Below, one piece after another: positions 17,939 through 25,766 of a stretch of 59,538 nucleotides of DNA. Position 1 is the stretch's first letter. The number at the start of each line of letters is the position of its first letter. The DNA lies in contig JAEWYI010000028.1 in NCBI GenBank assembly GCA_023395735.1, forward strand, positions 1 through 59,538, written 5' to 3'. The position numbers and the translations under genes are program-made. Below the pieces are notes generated by a model. That model saw nothing but the letters and a program-made list of their open reading frames with translations. It searched no databases and was not told the origin of the DNA. Source of the stretch: Cyanobacteria bacterium OH_SFB_17 (GTDB lineage Bacteria; Cyanobacteriota; Vampirovibrionia; Gastranaerophilales; Gastranaerophilaceae).

Positions 17939-19282
17939 ATGGGCACAATATATTTTGTAGACGTAACAAACAGAGACGGAGTTCAAACTTCAAGATTGGG
18001 CTTGGCAAAATTAGAGAAAACCATAATTAACTTGATGCTTAACGACATGGGAATAAGCCAATCAGAATTTGGTTTTCCAACAACGGGTCACGAAATTAAT
18101 TACCTAAACGGAAATCTGGAACTCGTGGAAAGAGGCGTTATTACCAAAACAAAACTTTCCGGATGGATGAGAGCAATTGCTCAAGACGTCGAAACCTCCT
18201 TCACTAACGTCCCTCGATTAAAAAATCTTAACCTTTCTCAATCGACTTCAAACCAAATGATAAACGGCAAATACCAAGGCAAAAAATCTCCTGATGATAT
18301 TTTGAAAATGACCTGCGAAGCGGTTGAATGTGCTGTTTCAAAAGGTGCAGAAATAATCGGTGTTAACGCAGAAGACGCATCCAGAAGTGATTTAGAATAT
18401 CTCATAAAATACGCCAAAGAATCAAAAAAAGCAGGCGCACAACGCTTTAGATACTGTGATACACTTGGTTTTGACGACCCAAAAACGGCCTATGACAGAA
18501 TTTATAAAATTGCCAAAGAAGCTCAAATGGACGTTGAAACACACTTCCACAACGACCTCGGCATGGCAACTGCTTGCTCTGTAATGGGAGCAAAAGCAGC
18601 AGTTGATGCAGGCATGAATGCATTTATCAACACGGCAGTAAACGGAATGGGCGAAAGAGCAGGCAATGCAGACCTCGTCTCTTGCCTTTTAGCCATCTTA
18701 AAATCAAGCGGTTTTAACGGTGATTGCTCAAATAACGGTGAATTTTTAGAATGTCTTGCCGACAGAAAATACAAAATCGACCCGCAAATTGATTTAAGCA
18801 AAACATGGAAGCTTGCAAAATACACTTCTTACGCCTTTGGTGTGCCGATTCCAATAAACCAACCAGCTGTCGGTGATAACGCGTTTGCTCACGAATCGGG
18901 CATACACGCTGACGGAGCGCTAAAAGACAGAAGAAATTACGAACTATATGACTACGAAGAACTAGGACGCGGTGAGCCTGAAATAATCGAAACAGGAAGA
19001 ATGATTACGGTGGGGGAATACGGCGGAATCAAAGGGTTCAGAAACGTTTATGAGGGGCTGGAACTAGAGTTTAAAGACGAACACGAAGCAAGAAACATCC
19101 TTGAACTTGCCCGCTATGCAAACGTTCATACCCAAAAACCTTTGACTGACAGTGAACTGCGATTTATATACCACTATCCGGATATCGCCGCACAAATAAT
19201 GACGGTTTCTCCATACTATGAACCGATTGGAGCACTCAAAGATCGTATCGAAAAGGGAGCGCTGGAACACAGAATAATTTAG
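17939..19282 (+). CDS. Homocitrate synthase/isopropylmalate synthase family enzyme (DRE-TIM)
   Basis: The enzyme condenses acetyl-CoA with a 2-oxo acid (Claisen type). The 447-residue protein has the HMGL-like TIM barrel: VDVTNRDGVQTS with the catalytic Arg-Asp, the metal-binding HFHNDLGMATA (HxH) and the NGMGERAGNADL loop. HESGIHADG and a subdomain region follow. The C-terminal LeuA allosteric domain expected of feedback-regulated isopropylmalate synthase is absent. It fits NifV-like homocitrate synthases better than LeuA, but no nif or lysine alpha-aminoadipate genes are visible, and dapL elsewhere in the window implies DAP-pathway lysine. (R)-citramalate synthesis is an alternative. AAGGAGGG gives a strong ribosome-binding site. 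The stop codon lies inside the first octamer of a repeat array. Confidence 0.8.
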   Translation: MGTIYFVDVTNRDGVQTSRLGLAKLEKTIINLMLNDMGISQSEFGFPTTGHEINYLNGNLELVERGVITKTKLSGWMRAIAQDVETSFTNVPRLKNLNLSQSTSNQMINGKYQGKKSPDDILKMTCEAVECAVSKGAEIIGVNAEDASRSDLEYLIKYAKESKKAGAQRFRYCDTLGFDDPKTAYDRIYKIAKEAQMDVETHFHNDLGMATACSVMGAKAAVDAGMNAFINTAVNGMGERAGNADLVSCLLAILKSSGFNGDCSNNGEFLECLADRKYKIDPQIDLSKTWKLAKYTSYAFGVPIPINQPAVGDNAFAHESGIHADGALKDRRNYELYDYEELGRGEPEIIETGRMITVGEYGGIKGFRNVYEGLELEFKDEHEARNILELARYANVHTQKPLTDSELRFIYHYPDIAAQIMTVSPYYEPIGALKDRIEKGALEHRII

Positions 19283-19320
19283 TTTGGCAGCTCAAAAGCT
19301 CAGAAGCTTGGAGGTTCAGA
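19281..19320. repeat. Tandem octamer array, five units, overlapping a stop codon
   Basis: AGTTTGGC, AGCTCAAA, AGCTCAGA, AGCTTGGA and GGTTCAGA follow each other with exact 8-bp spacing. The first unit supplies the last two bases of the TAG stop of the homocitrate-synthase-like gene. It is the plus-oriented half of an inverted pair with 19402-19449. Confidence 0.75.
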
Positions 19321-19401
19321 GCCTTTAAGTGCTATTTGTTATGCTATTTTGCTGGATTTAAGTTTTTCTTTGGTGTGATTAAATCCGCACCAGAAAGCCC
19401 A

Positions 19402-19449
19402 CTAATCCTCTAAGCCTCATAACCTAATAAACTAGCGAGCTGCTAAACT
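19402..19449. repeat. Tandem octamer array, six units on the minus strand
   Basis: Read on the minus strand from 19449: AGTTTAGC, AGCTCGCT, AGTTTATT, AGGTTATG, AGGCTTAG, AGGATTAG, exact 8-bp period but more diverged. It faces the array at 19281-19320. Between them are remnants of the two small hairpins seen at 4088-4128 (AAATCCGCACCAG, AAGCCCACTAA). Confidence 0.65.
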
Positions 19450-19539
19450 TCCAACCCCTCCTTATTCCCAATTTTTTATAAACAATAACATCATTTTTAT
19501 TTTCTTGTTACAAAACTTAACAAAAATAAAAATAAGGGC

Positions 19540-19567
19540 TTGACTTTTTAAAATCATGTGTCATAAT
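19540..19567 (+). promoter_or_regulatory. Predicted promoter of the candidate small RNA
   Basis: TTGACT (19540-19545) and CATAAT (19562-19567) with a 16-base spacer predict a start near 19574. No protein-coding gene follows on this strand before a strong terminator. Confidence 0.6.
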
Positions 19568-19573
19568 AAGAGA

Positions 19574-19719
19574 GTAGATTTAAGTGTAGCTGAAACACTA
19601 AATAGTAAACAAAGTAAATCATTAACCCCAAAACATATAAACTCCTAAATATAAACACTAAAAAAGAGACCATTAGGATGCAGAAAACGACCCACTCTAT
19701 CACTAGAGTGGTTTTTTTT
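19574..19719 (+). ncRNA. Candidate orphan small RNA (about 145 nt)
   Basis: A promoter and a textbook intrinsic terminator bracket about 145 bases with no credible open frame, between two unrelated genes and on the strand opposite cca. A 5-bp stem (AGTGT/ACACT, 19583-19599) lies near the 5' end. TCCTAA (19643-19648) can pair with TTAGGA (19673-19678). The segment ACTCCT at 19641-19646 is complementary to Shine-Dalgarno sequences, loosely reminiscent of cyanobacterial Yfr1. No known family is recognised. It could instead be a degraded leader. Confidence 0.5.
19692..19719 (+). terminator. Strong intrinsic terminator of the candidate small RNA
   Basis: The stem CCACTCTA (19692-19699) and TAGAGTGG (19704-19711) is perfect with a four-base loop, followed by eight T. 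Confidence 0.9.
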
Positions 19720-19925
19720 ATTCATTTTTTGCGAAATATTTTTTTCTAATAAAATTTTCTCAAATCTAGCAATCAAGCACCTCTCATCCATTTAGACTAG
19801 AACGGCATGCCCCAATTTTTTGTATTTTCTCTCCTTTAAAAACAAAATTAGTGTACATCTTACGTTTAAAAAAGCTGAAAATCCGCTCCTGATATACATT
19901 TATCATCAGGTGTATATCAAATGTG
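19720..19925. other. Intergenic remainder with no supported feature
   Basis: AT-rich sequence between the small-RNA terminator and the 3' end of cca. A weak 6-bp stem CCTGAT/ATCAGG near 19888-19910 could form but lacks a T-run. A 66-codon open frame here has no ribosome-binding site and runs into cca antisense coding; I do not accept it. Confidence 0.5.
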
Positions 19926-21332
19926 TTATACTGCAAGAGTTTTGACAAAATCTTCCGCTTCGTTTTTTGTAGAAACTTCTCCATTTTGTTGTGCCTCTTT
20001 CAATTTTTTTATTATTTCTCCCAAAACGGGGGAAGGCTTCAAGCCCAAAAGACTCATTATTTCATCTCCTGAAAGCAATTTTGGCAACGGTTTTAATTCA
20101 TTTTTTATCTCTAGATAAAAATTTAAAAGATTTGAAAGTGCTCCTATGTTTGCGCTAACAATATCTTCTGTAATCTCCACCCCGCGCGCTGAATACCTAT
20201 CCGCCATCGCAAGTAAAATTACATCAATCGTATCATTTTCCATTTTTCGAATAAGTCGCATATAAATTTTTTCATTAATATCAGGCGCCTGTACAACATG
20301 CGACGGATAAATATGATTTTTTACCATCTTTGAAATATATTCGATTTGTTTTTTTGAAAATTTCTTTTTCTTCAAAAGAGTTGAAACCATTTTGGAGCCT
20401 ACATCATCGTGCTTTATAAATCGATGTCGACCTGTTTCTTCCTCTATCGTCCAAGTGGAAGGTTTGCCGATATCATGGAGAAATGCTGCAAGTTTTAAAT
20501 GCGCCAACCTGCTTACACCCCCAAAATCAACTGAATCCATGTGAGATTTCACATCCAAAGTACTTTCTTCATAAATAGACTGAATCTGATTAACCGTTTC
20601 TATCGAATGATCAAACAAATTCAAGTGATGATGAAGATTTGGAGGAACAGATTTAAGCTCATTCGAATTTGGCAAAATCAAATTCAAAAGCCCCACTTTA
20701 TCCATATCAAAAAGGGCTCTAACGGTGTATTTGCCGGCAAAAAGCTTCAACAACTCATAATTTATTCTTTCTTGGGCTGGGAAGGATATTTTTTGCACAT
20801 GTTTTTCCACAATTTGCATCAAATCAAAATCAACATCAAAGCCGAGCATGGCCTGAAACCTAAACACACGAAGCAATCTAAGCGGGTCATCGATAAAATT
20901 TTCTTCTCTAATATGTCTGATAATTTTATTTTTCAAATCCCCCAACCCATTGTTTGGATCAATTATTTCGTCTGTCAAAAGATTAAGAGCAACGGAATTT
21001 ATGGTCAAATCTCTGCGCTGAAGGTCTTCCAAAAGGTTTTCTCCCATTGATTGAGCAACATCCACACAGTCAATTTTATTTTTAAGCATTATTCTATAAA
21101 TTTTATTTTCTTCATCAAGCGGAATAAAACTTCCGTCGAGAAACACAGCCAATTTTTCTGCAAAATCTCTTGCATCGGTTTTTTCTACGACAATGTCTTT
21201 GTCATAGTTTTCTTTACCAAGAAAAAAATCCCTTATTGCCCCGCCCACGAGAAAAATTTCTTCTGTTTTAGCGAAGTTTTTTATTTGATTTATAATTTCA
21301 TCAGAGTTAATTTTTTTAATTATCGAATTCAT
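19926..21332 (-). CDS. cca: CCA-adding tRNA nucleotidyltransferase with HD domain
   Basis: The enzyme builds or repairs the 3'-CCA end of tRNAs. The 468-residue class II enzyme begins with the nucleotidyltransferase signature LVGGAIRDFFLG followed by YDKDIVV, the two catalytic aspartates. RRDLTINSVALN and DPLRLLRVFRFQAMLGF come next. A C-terminal HD domain (HLKLAAFLHDIGKPST, then RFIKHDDVGSKM) suggests 2',3'-phosphatase or phosphodiesterase activity, as in E. coli Cca. An in-frame TTG at 21347 opens the frame, but ATG 21332 has GGAAA correctly placed upstream. The start overlaps rsmE by 17 nt on the same strand, so the two are translationally coupled. Confidence 0.93.
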   Translation of the reverse strand: MNSIIKKINSDEIINQIKNFAKTEEIFLVGGAIRDFFLGKENYDKDIVVEKTDARDFAEKLAVFLDGSFIPLDEENKIYRIMLKNKIDCVDVAQSMGENLLEDLQRRDLTINSVALNLLTDEIIDPNNGLGDLKNKIIRHIREENFIDDPLRLLRVFRFQAMLGFDVDFDLMQIVEKHVQKISFPAQERINYELLKLFAGKYTVRALFDMDKVGLLNLILPNSNELKSVPPNLHHHLNLFDHSIETVNQIQSIYEESTLDVKSHMDSVDFGGVSRLAHLKLAAFLHDIGKPSTWTIEEETGRHRFIKHDDVGSKMVSTLLKKKKFSKKQIEYISKMVKNHIYPSHVVQAPDINEKIYMRLIRKMENDTIDVILLAMADRYSARGVEITEDIVSANIGALSNLLNFYLEIKNELKPLPKLLSGDEIMSLLGLKPSPVLGEIIKKLKEAQQNGEVSTKNEAEDFVKTLAV

Positions 21333-22050
21333 AAATAATATTTCCAACTGCAGTAATCACTGCAGTTTCCGCCTTTAAAATAAGGTTGCCGAGAGACAAC
21401 ATGGGAAAGTTTTTTTCTTTAAAAAAATCAAATTCTTTTTGAGAAAACCCACCTTCTGGACCTATTATAGCAAGGATTTTTTCATTTTTCAAAATCGGAT
21501 TATTTCTCAAATAATTTTTAAGCCCAATTTGTGTGTTTCTTTCTGCAAAAACCAAAATTCTGTCAAATTTTGTTTCACTAATAAGTTTTTCCATAGAAAA
21601 CAAGTTGAAACAAGTCGGGAGGTTTGCTCTTTCGCATTGTTTTGAGGCTTCTTTCATTATTTTTTGCCATTTTTCGATTTTTTGCTCAATGATATTTTTT
21701 TTAAGCGCACAGTTGTCTGTATAAATCGGATAAATTCCTTTCACGCCGAGCTCTGTTGCCTTTTCTATTATAGTTGCCTGACTTTCGCTTCTTAGAGGTG
21801 ACTGGGCCAAAAAAAGTTCAAAATCAAGCTTTCTGGAAGACTTATAAGACTTTTTTATATCGATTTCGATTTCTGATTTAAATATGTTTGAAATTATTCC
21901 TTCATACTGAATTTCGTTCTCATCAATCAAAAGAATTTTTTCACCTATTTTCGCGCGCAAAGCTTTAACTATATGAACATAGTTTTCCTTATCAGATAAA
22001 ATAATTTTGTTTTCTTTTACATCGTTTGAATTTATAAAAAAATGCGGCAT
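21316..22050 (-). CDS. rsmE: 16S rRNA m3U1498 methyltransferase RsmE
   Basis: RsmE methylates N3 of U1498 in 16S rRNA. The 244-residue protein begins MPHFFI, with an N-terminal PUA-like part (HIVKALRAKIGEKILLIDE) and a SPOUT trefoil-knot domain. The knot shows AIIGPEGGFSQKEFDFF and LGNLILKAETAVITAVG, the diagnostic SAM-binding loops. I chose the internal ATG at 22050 because GAGG precedes it on its strand and the longer frame adds a non-family hydrophobic extension. It lies upstream of and overlaps cca. Confidence 0.93.
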   Translation of the reverse strand: MPHFFINSNDVKENKIILSDKENYVHIVKALRAKIGEKILLIDENEIQYEGIISNIFKSEIEIDIKKSYKSSRKLDFELFLAQSPLRSESQATIIEKATELGVKGIYPIYTDNCALKKNIIEQKIEKWQKIMKEASKQCERANLPTCFNLFSMEKLISETKFDRILVFAERNTQIGLKNYLRNNPILKNEKILAIIGPEGGFSQKEFDFFKEKNFPMLSLGNLILKAETAVITAVGNIIYEFDN

Positions 22051-22159
22051 ATAAACCTCAACTAGGTGGTGGATATTTACTTTTCTGTATATTACGCTAA
22101 AAATCAACATTAATCAACTTTTATGTTCTATTTCAATCTCAAAAAAACTTTAAAGAATT

Positions 22160-22189
22160 TTGTATAAATGCCGACTAAACTATTATAAC
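22160..22189 (+). promoter_or_regulatory. Possible promoter of a second candidate RNA
   Basis: TTGTAT (22160-22165) and TATAAC (22184-22189), spacer 18. The same bases contain a possible -10 (TATAAT) on the minus strand that could serve rsmE, so the direction of use is uncertain. Confidence 0.35.
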
Positions 22190-22195
22190 CGTATA

Positions 22196-22274
22196 GAAAG
22201 TTATTAATACGTCGTTTTTAAAGGATAGGCAAATCTATGGCTTTGATTTAATATAATCAGAGCCCTTTTGTTTT
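22196..22274 (+). ncRNA. Candidate short structured RNA between rsmE and the sigma factor gene
   Basis: About 80 bases on the strand opposite both flanking genes. A small hairpin (ATAG gcaaat CTAT, near 22226-22237) is followed directly by a 10-bp terminator stem. No open frame is present. It matches no riboswitch consensus that I know. Alternatively it is only a 3' structure for minus-strand transcripts. Confidence 0.35.
22239..22274 (+). terminator. Intrinsic terminator, plus-strand polarity
   Basis: GGCTTTGATT (22239-22248) pairs with AATCAGAGCC (22255-22264), including one T-G wobble, followed by CTTTTGTTTT. The T-run is only on the plus-strand side, although both neighbouring genes are on the minus strand. 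Confidence 0.65.
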
Positions 22275-22291
22275 AAATTATCTAAAAAGGA

Positions 22292-23116
22292 TTAAACGAT
22301 ACTTTTTTTAAGTCTTTCAGAGCGATTTTCACTCAAAATATTTTTAAGCTTCATGATTGCTTGAGCATGGAGCTGGCAGACTCTTGATTCAGAAACTTCA
22401 ATGGCTTCGCCAATTTCTTTAAGAGTCATGTTTTCATGGTAATAAAGTACCATAATCATTCTTTCCCTTTCAGGAAGCCTTTTTAGAGCAACTTCAAGCT
22501 CTTTTTTTACATCTTTTTCTTCAAGCTCTTCTTGCGGTGTGAGTTTGTTTGTATCTTGAATAGTCTCAATTATTTCGACGCTGTCTTCTGAAGAACCTCT
22601 TTTATCGTAAATCGAGGTAATTGTAGTGTCATCGGCTAAAATTTGGTCAACTTTTTCTTTTTCCAGACCTAAAACTTCGCCTATTTCAGAAGAAGTCGGA
22701 GCTCTTCCGAGTCTTTTTCTCAAATCTTCTTGAACTTCTTTTACGTCTTTAATTTTTTTTCTTGCACTTCTTGGAAGAAAATCCTGCGAACGGATTTTGT
22801 CTATAATGTTTCCTCTTATACGCATAAGGGCATAGGTTTCAAATCTTGCGCCTTTGTTCGGCAAATATTTTTCTACAGCATCAATAAGCCCTTCAACACC
22901 GTAGCTGGAAATATCTTCAATAGAAAAAGTCGGCGGAAGTGCTACTTTTACACGCCCGACAACGTATCTTGTAAGGTAAATATATTGAACAATAAGCTCA
23001 TCACGTAATTTTTTATTAGATTTATCTTTAAGAAAATTTTCCCAAAGCTTCTCTAACTCGCCATCAGAGAGTCTTTTTATTTTACTATATGAACTGTATT
23101 CTAATTCTTGATGCAT
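22292..23116 (-). CDS. Sigma-70 family RNA polymerase sigma factor, FliA/WhiG type
   Basis: An alternative sigma factor of the sigma-28 group. The 274-residue protein lacks region 1. Region 2 is RYVVGRVK...SIEDISSYGVEGLIDAVEKY with RFETYALMRIRGNIIDKIRS for -10 recognition. Region 3 includes DFLPRSARKKIKDV and GRAPTSSEIGEVLGL. Region 4 is RLPERERMIMVLYYHENMTLKEIGEAIEVSESRV. Sigma-28 factors normally drive flagellar, chemotaxis or late-stage genes; no such genes are in the window, so the regulon is unknown. The ATG has AGGA upstream on its strand. Confidence 0.9.
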   Translation of the reverse strand: MHQELEYSSYSKIKRLSDGELEKLWENFLKDKSNKKLRDELIVQYIYLTRYVVGRVKVALPPTFSIEDISSYGVEGLIDAVEKYLPNKGARFETYALMRIRGNIIDKIRSQDFLPRSARKKIKDVKEVQEDLRKRLGRAPTSSEIGEVLGLEKEKVDQILADDTTITSIYDKRGSSEDSVEIIETIQDTNKLTPQEELEEKDVKKELEVALKRLPERERMIMVLYYHENMTLKEIGEAIEVSESRVCQLHAQAIMKLKNILSENRSERLKKSIV

Positions 23117-23262
23117 CCTCTGTCCTAACCGTACGAAACACCTACATTAATTGTATAAAATTAGGATAAAGTTACATCATGTATATGGAGGAACTTGGCG
23201 AAAAACATGTACAGAGAGTGTTTGACATGTCCGTAATTTGTTTTTCTGATATACTGAATTTT

Positions 23263-24384
23263 ATGGAAAAGTCGAACGTTGGTATTGTAAAAACTCAATA
23301 TTTAGAAGTAAAAGAACCGCTTGTTTTAGAATGCGGAAAATTTTTGCCTGAATACACCGTTGCATACGAAACTTATGGAAAACTAAACCAAACAAAAGAC
23401 AACGCCATACTGGTTCTTCACGCACTCACGGGTGACGCGCATGCCGCAGGAAAAAACTCTGAAAACGACCAAAAATTCGGCTGGTGGAACGAAATGATAG
23501 GGCCAGGAAAAGCATTTGATACAGACAAATATTTTGTTATTGCATCAAACATTCTCGGCGGCTGCAGCGGAACAACAGGCCCGAGCTCTTTTATGCCAAA
23601 TTCAAATGAAAGATGGGGTCTAAAATTTCCTGTTATTACTATCCAAGACACGGTAAATGTGCAAAAAAAACTTGTCGAATATTTAAACGTTAAAAAGCTT
23701 ATCGTTGCAGGCGGCTCTATGGGAGGCATGCAAGCTCTTGAATGGACAACAAAACACTCAAACATGGTTTCTGCCTGTATTATAATCGCATCCACAAGCA
23801 AACTCTCTGCCCAAAGCATTGCTTTTAATGCAATCGGAAGAAACGCAATCCTTTCAGACCCGAATTTTTGCGAAGGATATTATTATGACAAAGAAAAACA
23901 GCCGGAGCGCGGACTTGCAATTGCAAGAATGATTGGGCATGTCACTTATCTTTGCGAAAACGCTATGCAAAATAAATTTGCAAGAAGATTTCAAAACAAG
24001 GAAAAACCGAATTTTGATTTTAATATAGATTTTGAGGTTGAAAGCTATCTGGAACATCAAGGAAGGACCTTCGTCGACAGATACGATGCAAACTCTTATC
24101 TTTACGTAACAAAAGCTGTGGACTTATACGATACTGCTCAAAACTTTGAAAGCCTAGAAAAAGCTTTTGAAACAACTGAGGCAAAATTTTTGATAATGTC
24201 TTTCACTTCTGATTGGCTTTTCCCGACTTCTCAATCAAAAGAAATTGTGGATGCCTTAATAAAGGCGGACAAAGACGTTTCTTTTTGCGAAATAGAAAGC
24301 CCTTGTGGGCATGACGCATTTTTGCTTGAATTCGAAAACCAGACAAAAATTATTAAAAGTTTTTTAAAAAAAATTAAAAATTAA
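23263..24384 (+). CDS. metX: Homoserine O-acetyltransferase MetX
   Basis: MetX acetylates homoserine in methionine synthesis. The alpha/beta-hydrolase fold has the nucleophile elbow GGSMGGMQALEW with Ser as nucleophile. The catalytic Asp is in SFTSDWLFP and the His in PCGHDAFLLE. The early GDAHAAGKN and GPGKAFDT segments are MetX features. The start is uncertain: the frame is open from 23179 (where GGAGG lies inside the frame), with ATGs at 23227 and 23263. I prefer 23263, 20 residues before the conserved LVLECGKFLPEY, although it lacks a Shine-Dalgarno; TATACT ends seven bases before it, allowing a leaderless transcript. It is followed after 10 nt by metW, a known pairing. Confidence 0.93.
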   Translation: MEKSNVGIVKTQYLEVKEPLVLECGKFLPEYTVAYETYGKLNQTKDNAILVLHALTGDAHAAGKNSENDQKFGWWNEMIGPGKAFDTDKYFVIASNILGGCSGTTGPSSFMPNSNERWGLKFPVITIQDTVNVQKKLVEYLNVKKLIVAGGSMGGMQALEWTTKHSNMVSACIIIASTSKLSAQSIAFNAIGRNAILSDPNFCEGYYYDKEKQPERGLAIARMIGHVTYLCENAMQNKFARRFQNKEKPNFDFNIDFEVESYLEHQGRTFVDRYDANSYLYVTKAVDLYDTAQNFESLEKAFETTEAKFLIMSFTSDWLFPTSQSKEIVDALIKADKDVSFCEIESPCGHDAFLLEFENQTKIIKSFLKKIKN

Positions 24385-24394
24385 AAGGTTTATT

Positions 24395-25018
24395 ATGGCA
24401 AACAAAAATCCAAAATTAAGATTAAAACTAGGGTATTCAATCATTACAAATCTGATTGAAGAACATTCCAGCGTCCTCGATCTGGGCTGCGGAAACGGAA
24501 ATTTGTTAAAAAAACTCATTTGCGAAAAAAAAGTTAAAGGCTTCGGTGTAGAAATATCTCAAGATAAAGTTATTTCTTCACTTCAAAAAGGCCTCTCCAT
24601 TATCCAAGCGGACATCGACAAAGGGCTGAATTTTTCCGACGGGCACTTTGATTGGGCTATACTAAATCAAACCTTGCAATCTTGCGAAAAACCTGACTTT
24701 GTAATAAAAGAAATGCTTCGAGTCGGCAAAAAAGCGGTAATTTCATTCCCAAATTTTGCTTATTGGAAAGTTAGATTTTACCTTTTTTTTAAAGGAAAAA
24801 TGCCAAAATCCAAAAAACTTCCGTTTGAATGGTTTGATACTCCAAACATCCACCTTTTGACCATAATAGATTTTTATGAATTTTGCAAAAAAAATGATAT
24901 TAAAATTTTGAAAACAATTTTTATATCAAAAGAAAAAGAACAAAAAAATATCTTTTTTAAATTTTTTGCAAATTTTTTAACAGAAGAAGTCCTTTTTGTC
25001 ATTTCAAAATCTTCGTAA
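24395..25018 (+). CDS. metW: Methionine biosynthesis protein MetW
   Basis: MetW is a small class I methyltransferase-fold protein that partners MetX in homoserine acetylation in several bacteria. The 207-residue product shows SVLDLGCGNGNLLKKL (SAM motif I), GFGVEISQDKV, then DWAILNQTLQSCEKPDFV and FPNFAYWKVRFYLFFKGKMPKSKKLPFEWFDTPNIHL in pieces characteristic of MetW. It is ten bases downstream of metX with AAAGG upstream of its ATG, so the two form an operon. Confidence 0.92.
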   Translation: MANKNPKLRLKLGYSIITNLIEEHSSVLDLGCGNGNLLKKLICEKKVKGFGVEISQDKVISSLQKGLSIIQADIDKGLNFSDGHFDWAILNQTLQSCEKPDFVIKEMLRVGKKAVISFPNFAYWKVRFYLFFKGKMPKSKKLPFEWFDTPNIHLLTIIDFYEFCKKNDIKILKTIFISKEKEQKNIFFKFFANFLTEEVLFVISKSS

Positions 25019-25091
25019 AATATTCAACGCTATTTCTTAATTTTTTTATTTTAAGCGATGTTAAGCAGAAAGTTAATTTTTTTTGTTTTTA

Positions 25092-25116
25092 ATTGTATTT
25101 TAAACTAAAATACAAT
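25092..25116. promoter_or_regulatory. Perfect 11-bp inverted repeat, candidate operator of the next gene
   Basis: ATTGTATTTTA (25092-25102) and TAAAATACAAT (25106-25116) form an exact dyad with a three-base centre (AAC). The right arm ends in TACAAT, a plausible -10 box, and the left arm holds TTGTAT. The dyad lies 38 bases before a gene for a MerR-like HTH protein, so autoregulation is an attractive but untested reading. Confidence 0.6.
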
Positions 25117-25154
25117 ACAATAATGTCAGGGTAGCAAAAGGGATATTTGAGTTA

Positions 25155-25646
25155 ATGGTTACACAAGAATTAGAGAAAAAGATTCTTTCTCCACAGGATG
25201 TGAGAAATATTTTAAAAACAGATAATCGTGAGATAGTAAGACTTTGCAAAAAAGCCTCTATTGTGCCTAAAAAAAATGACAAAGGCCAAACTTATTTTTC
25301 GTATGATGAAGTGAAAAACCTTAAAAACTTACAGGAAAATTTAAGCAAAAGCACTGCGATTACTCAAATGGAATCTCAAAATGTCGTTAATAACCTGCTT
25401 TCTACACTAGAATCAATGGAAAAAAACATCACAGATTCTATGTCAAAAATTATTGACAGCAAACTGGATGGCATGGACGAAGTTGTTGTTGAGCTTATTC
25501 GCTGCAAAACAGAAAACGAAACTCTAAGACAAAAAATTAATGAATTAAATAAAGAAAATTATCATTTAAAAAACACCGTTAAAAGTTATAAATCTGTTGG
25601 GTTGGGGCTTTACGTCAAAAGAGCCAATGATGAATTTTCTCTTTAA
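25155..25646 (+). CDS. MerR-like HTH protein with C-terminal coiled coil
   Basis: A probable DNA-binding regulator or nucleoid protein of unknown role. Residues about 9-60 (ILSPQDVRNILKTDNREIV, LCKKASIVPKKNDKGQTYFS, YDEVKNLKNL) resemble the winged helix-turn-helix of MerR/excisionase proteins: a 'read helix', then a wing and a Tyr-Phe pair. Residues 70-150 are amphipathic and heptad-like (SMEKNITDSMSKIID, then CKTENETLRQKINELNKENY), predicting a coiled coil for dimerisation. There is no effector domain. It lies between metW and recA, and an upstream perfect dyad suggests self-regulation. Confidence 0.7.
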   Translation: MVTQELEKKILSPQDVRNILKTDNREIVRLCKKASIVPKKNDKGQTYFSYDEVKNLKNLQENLSKSTAITQMESQNVVNNLLSTLESMEKNITDSMSKIIDSKLDGMDEVVVELIRCKTENETLRQKINELNKENYHLKNTVKSYKSVGLGLYVKRANDEFSL

Positions 25647-25766
25647 TTTTAACTGCAAGTTTAATTTTGGCATGCTTTAATAAAAAATGTTGTATAAATT
25701 CTGAAATATAACGTTAAAATGTGGCAATTCAGAATAAAGTTTTAGAATTAAATAAAAGGAAGAAAA

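Noticed and set aside
19784..19984. 66-codon minus-strand frame
   Set aside because: Overlaps the cca 3' end, has no ribosome-binding site and an unlikely composition.
20803..20811. TTTTCCACA, an exact cyanobacterial DnaA-box sequence
   Set aside because: Single copy inside cca coding sequence; another at 37280-37288 inside the GT39-like gene. Isolated matches are expected by chance.
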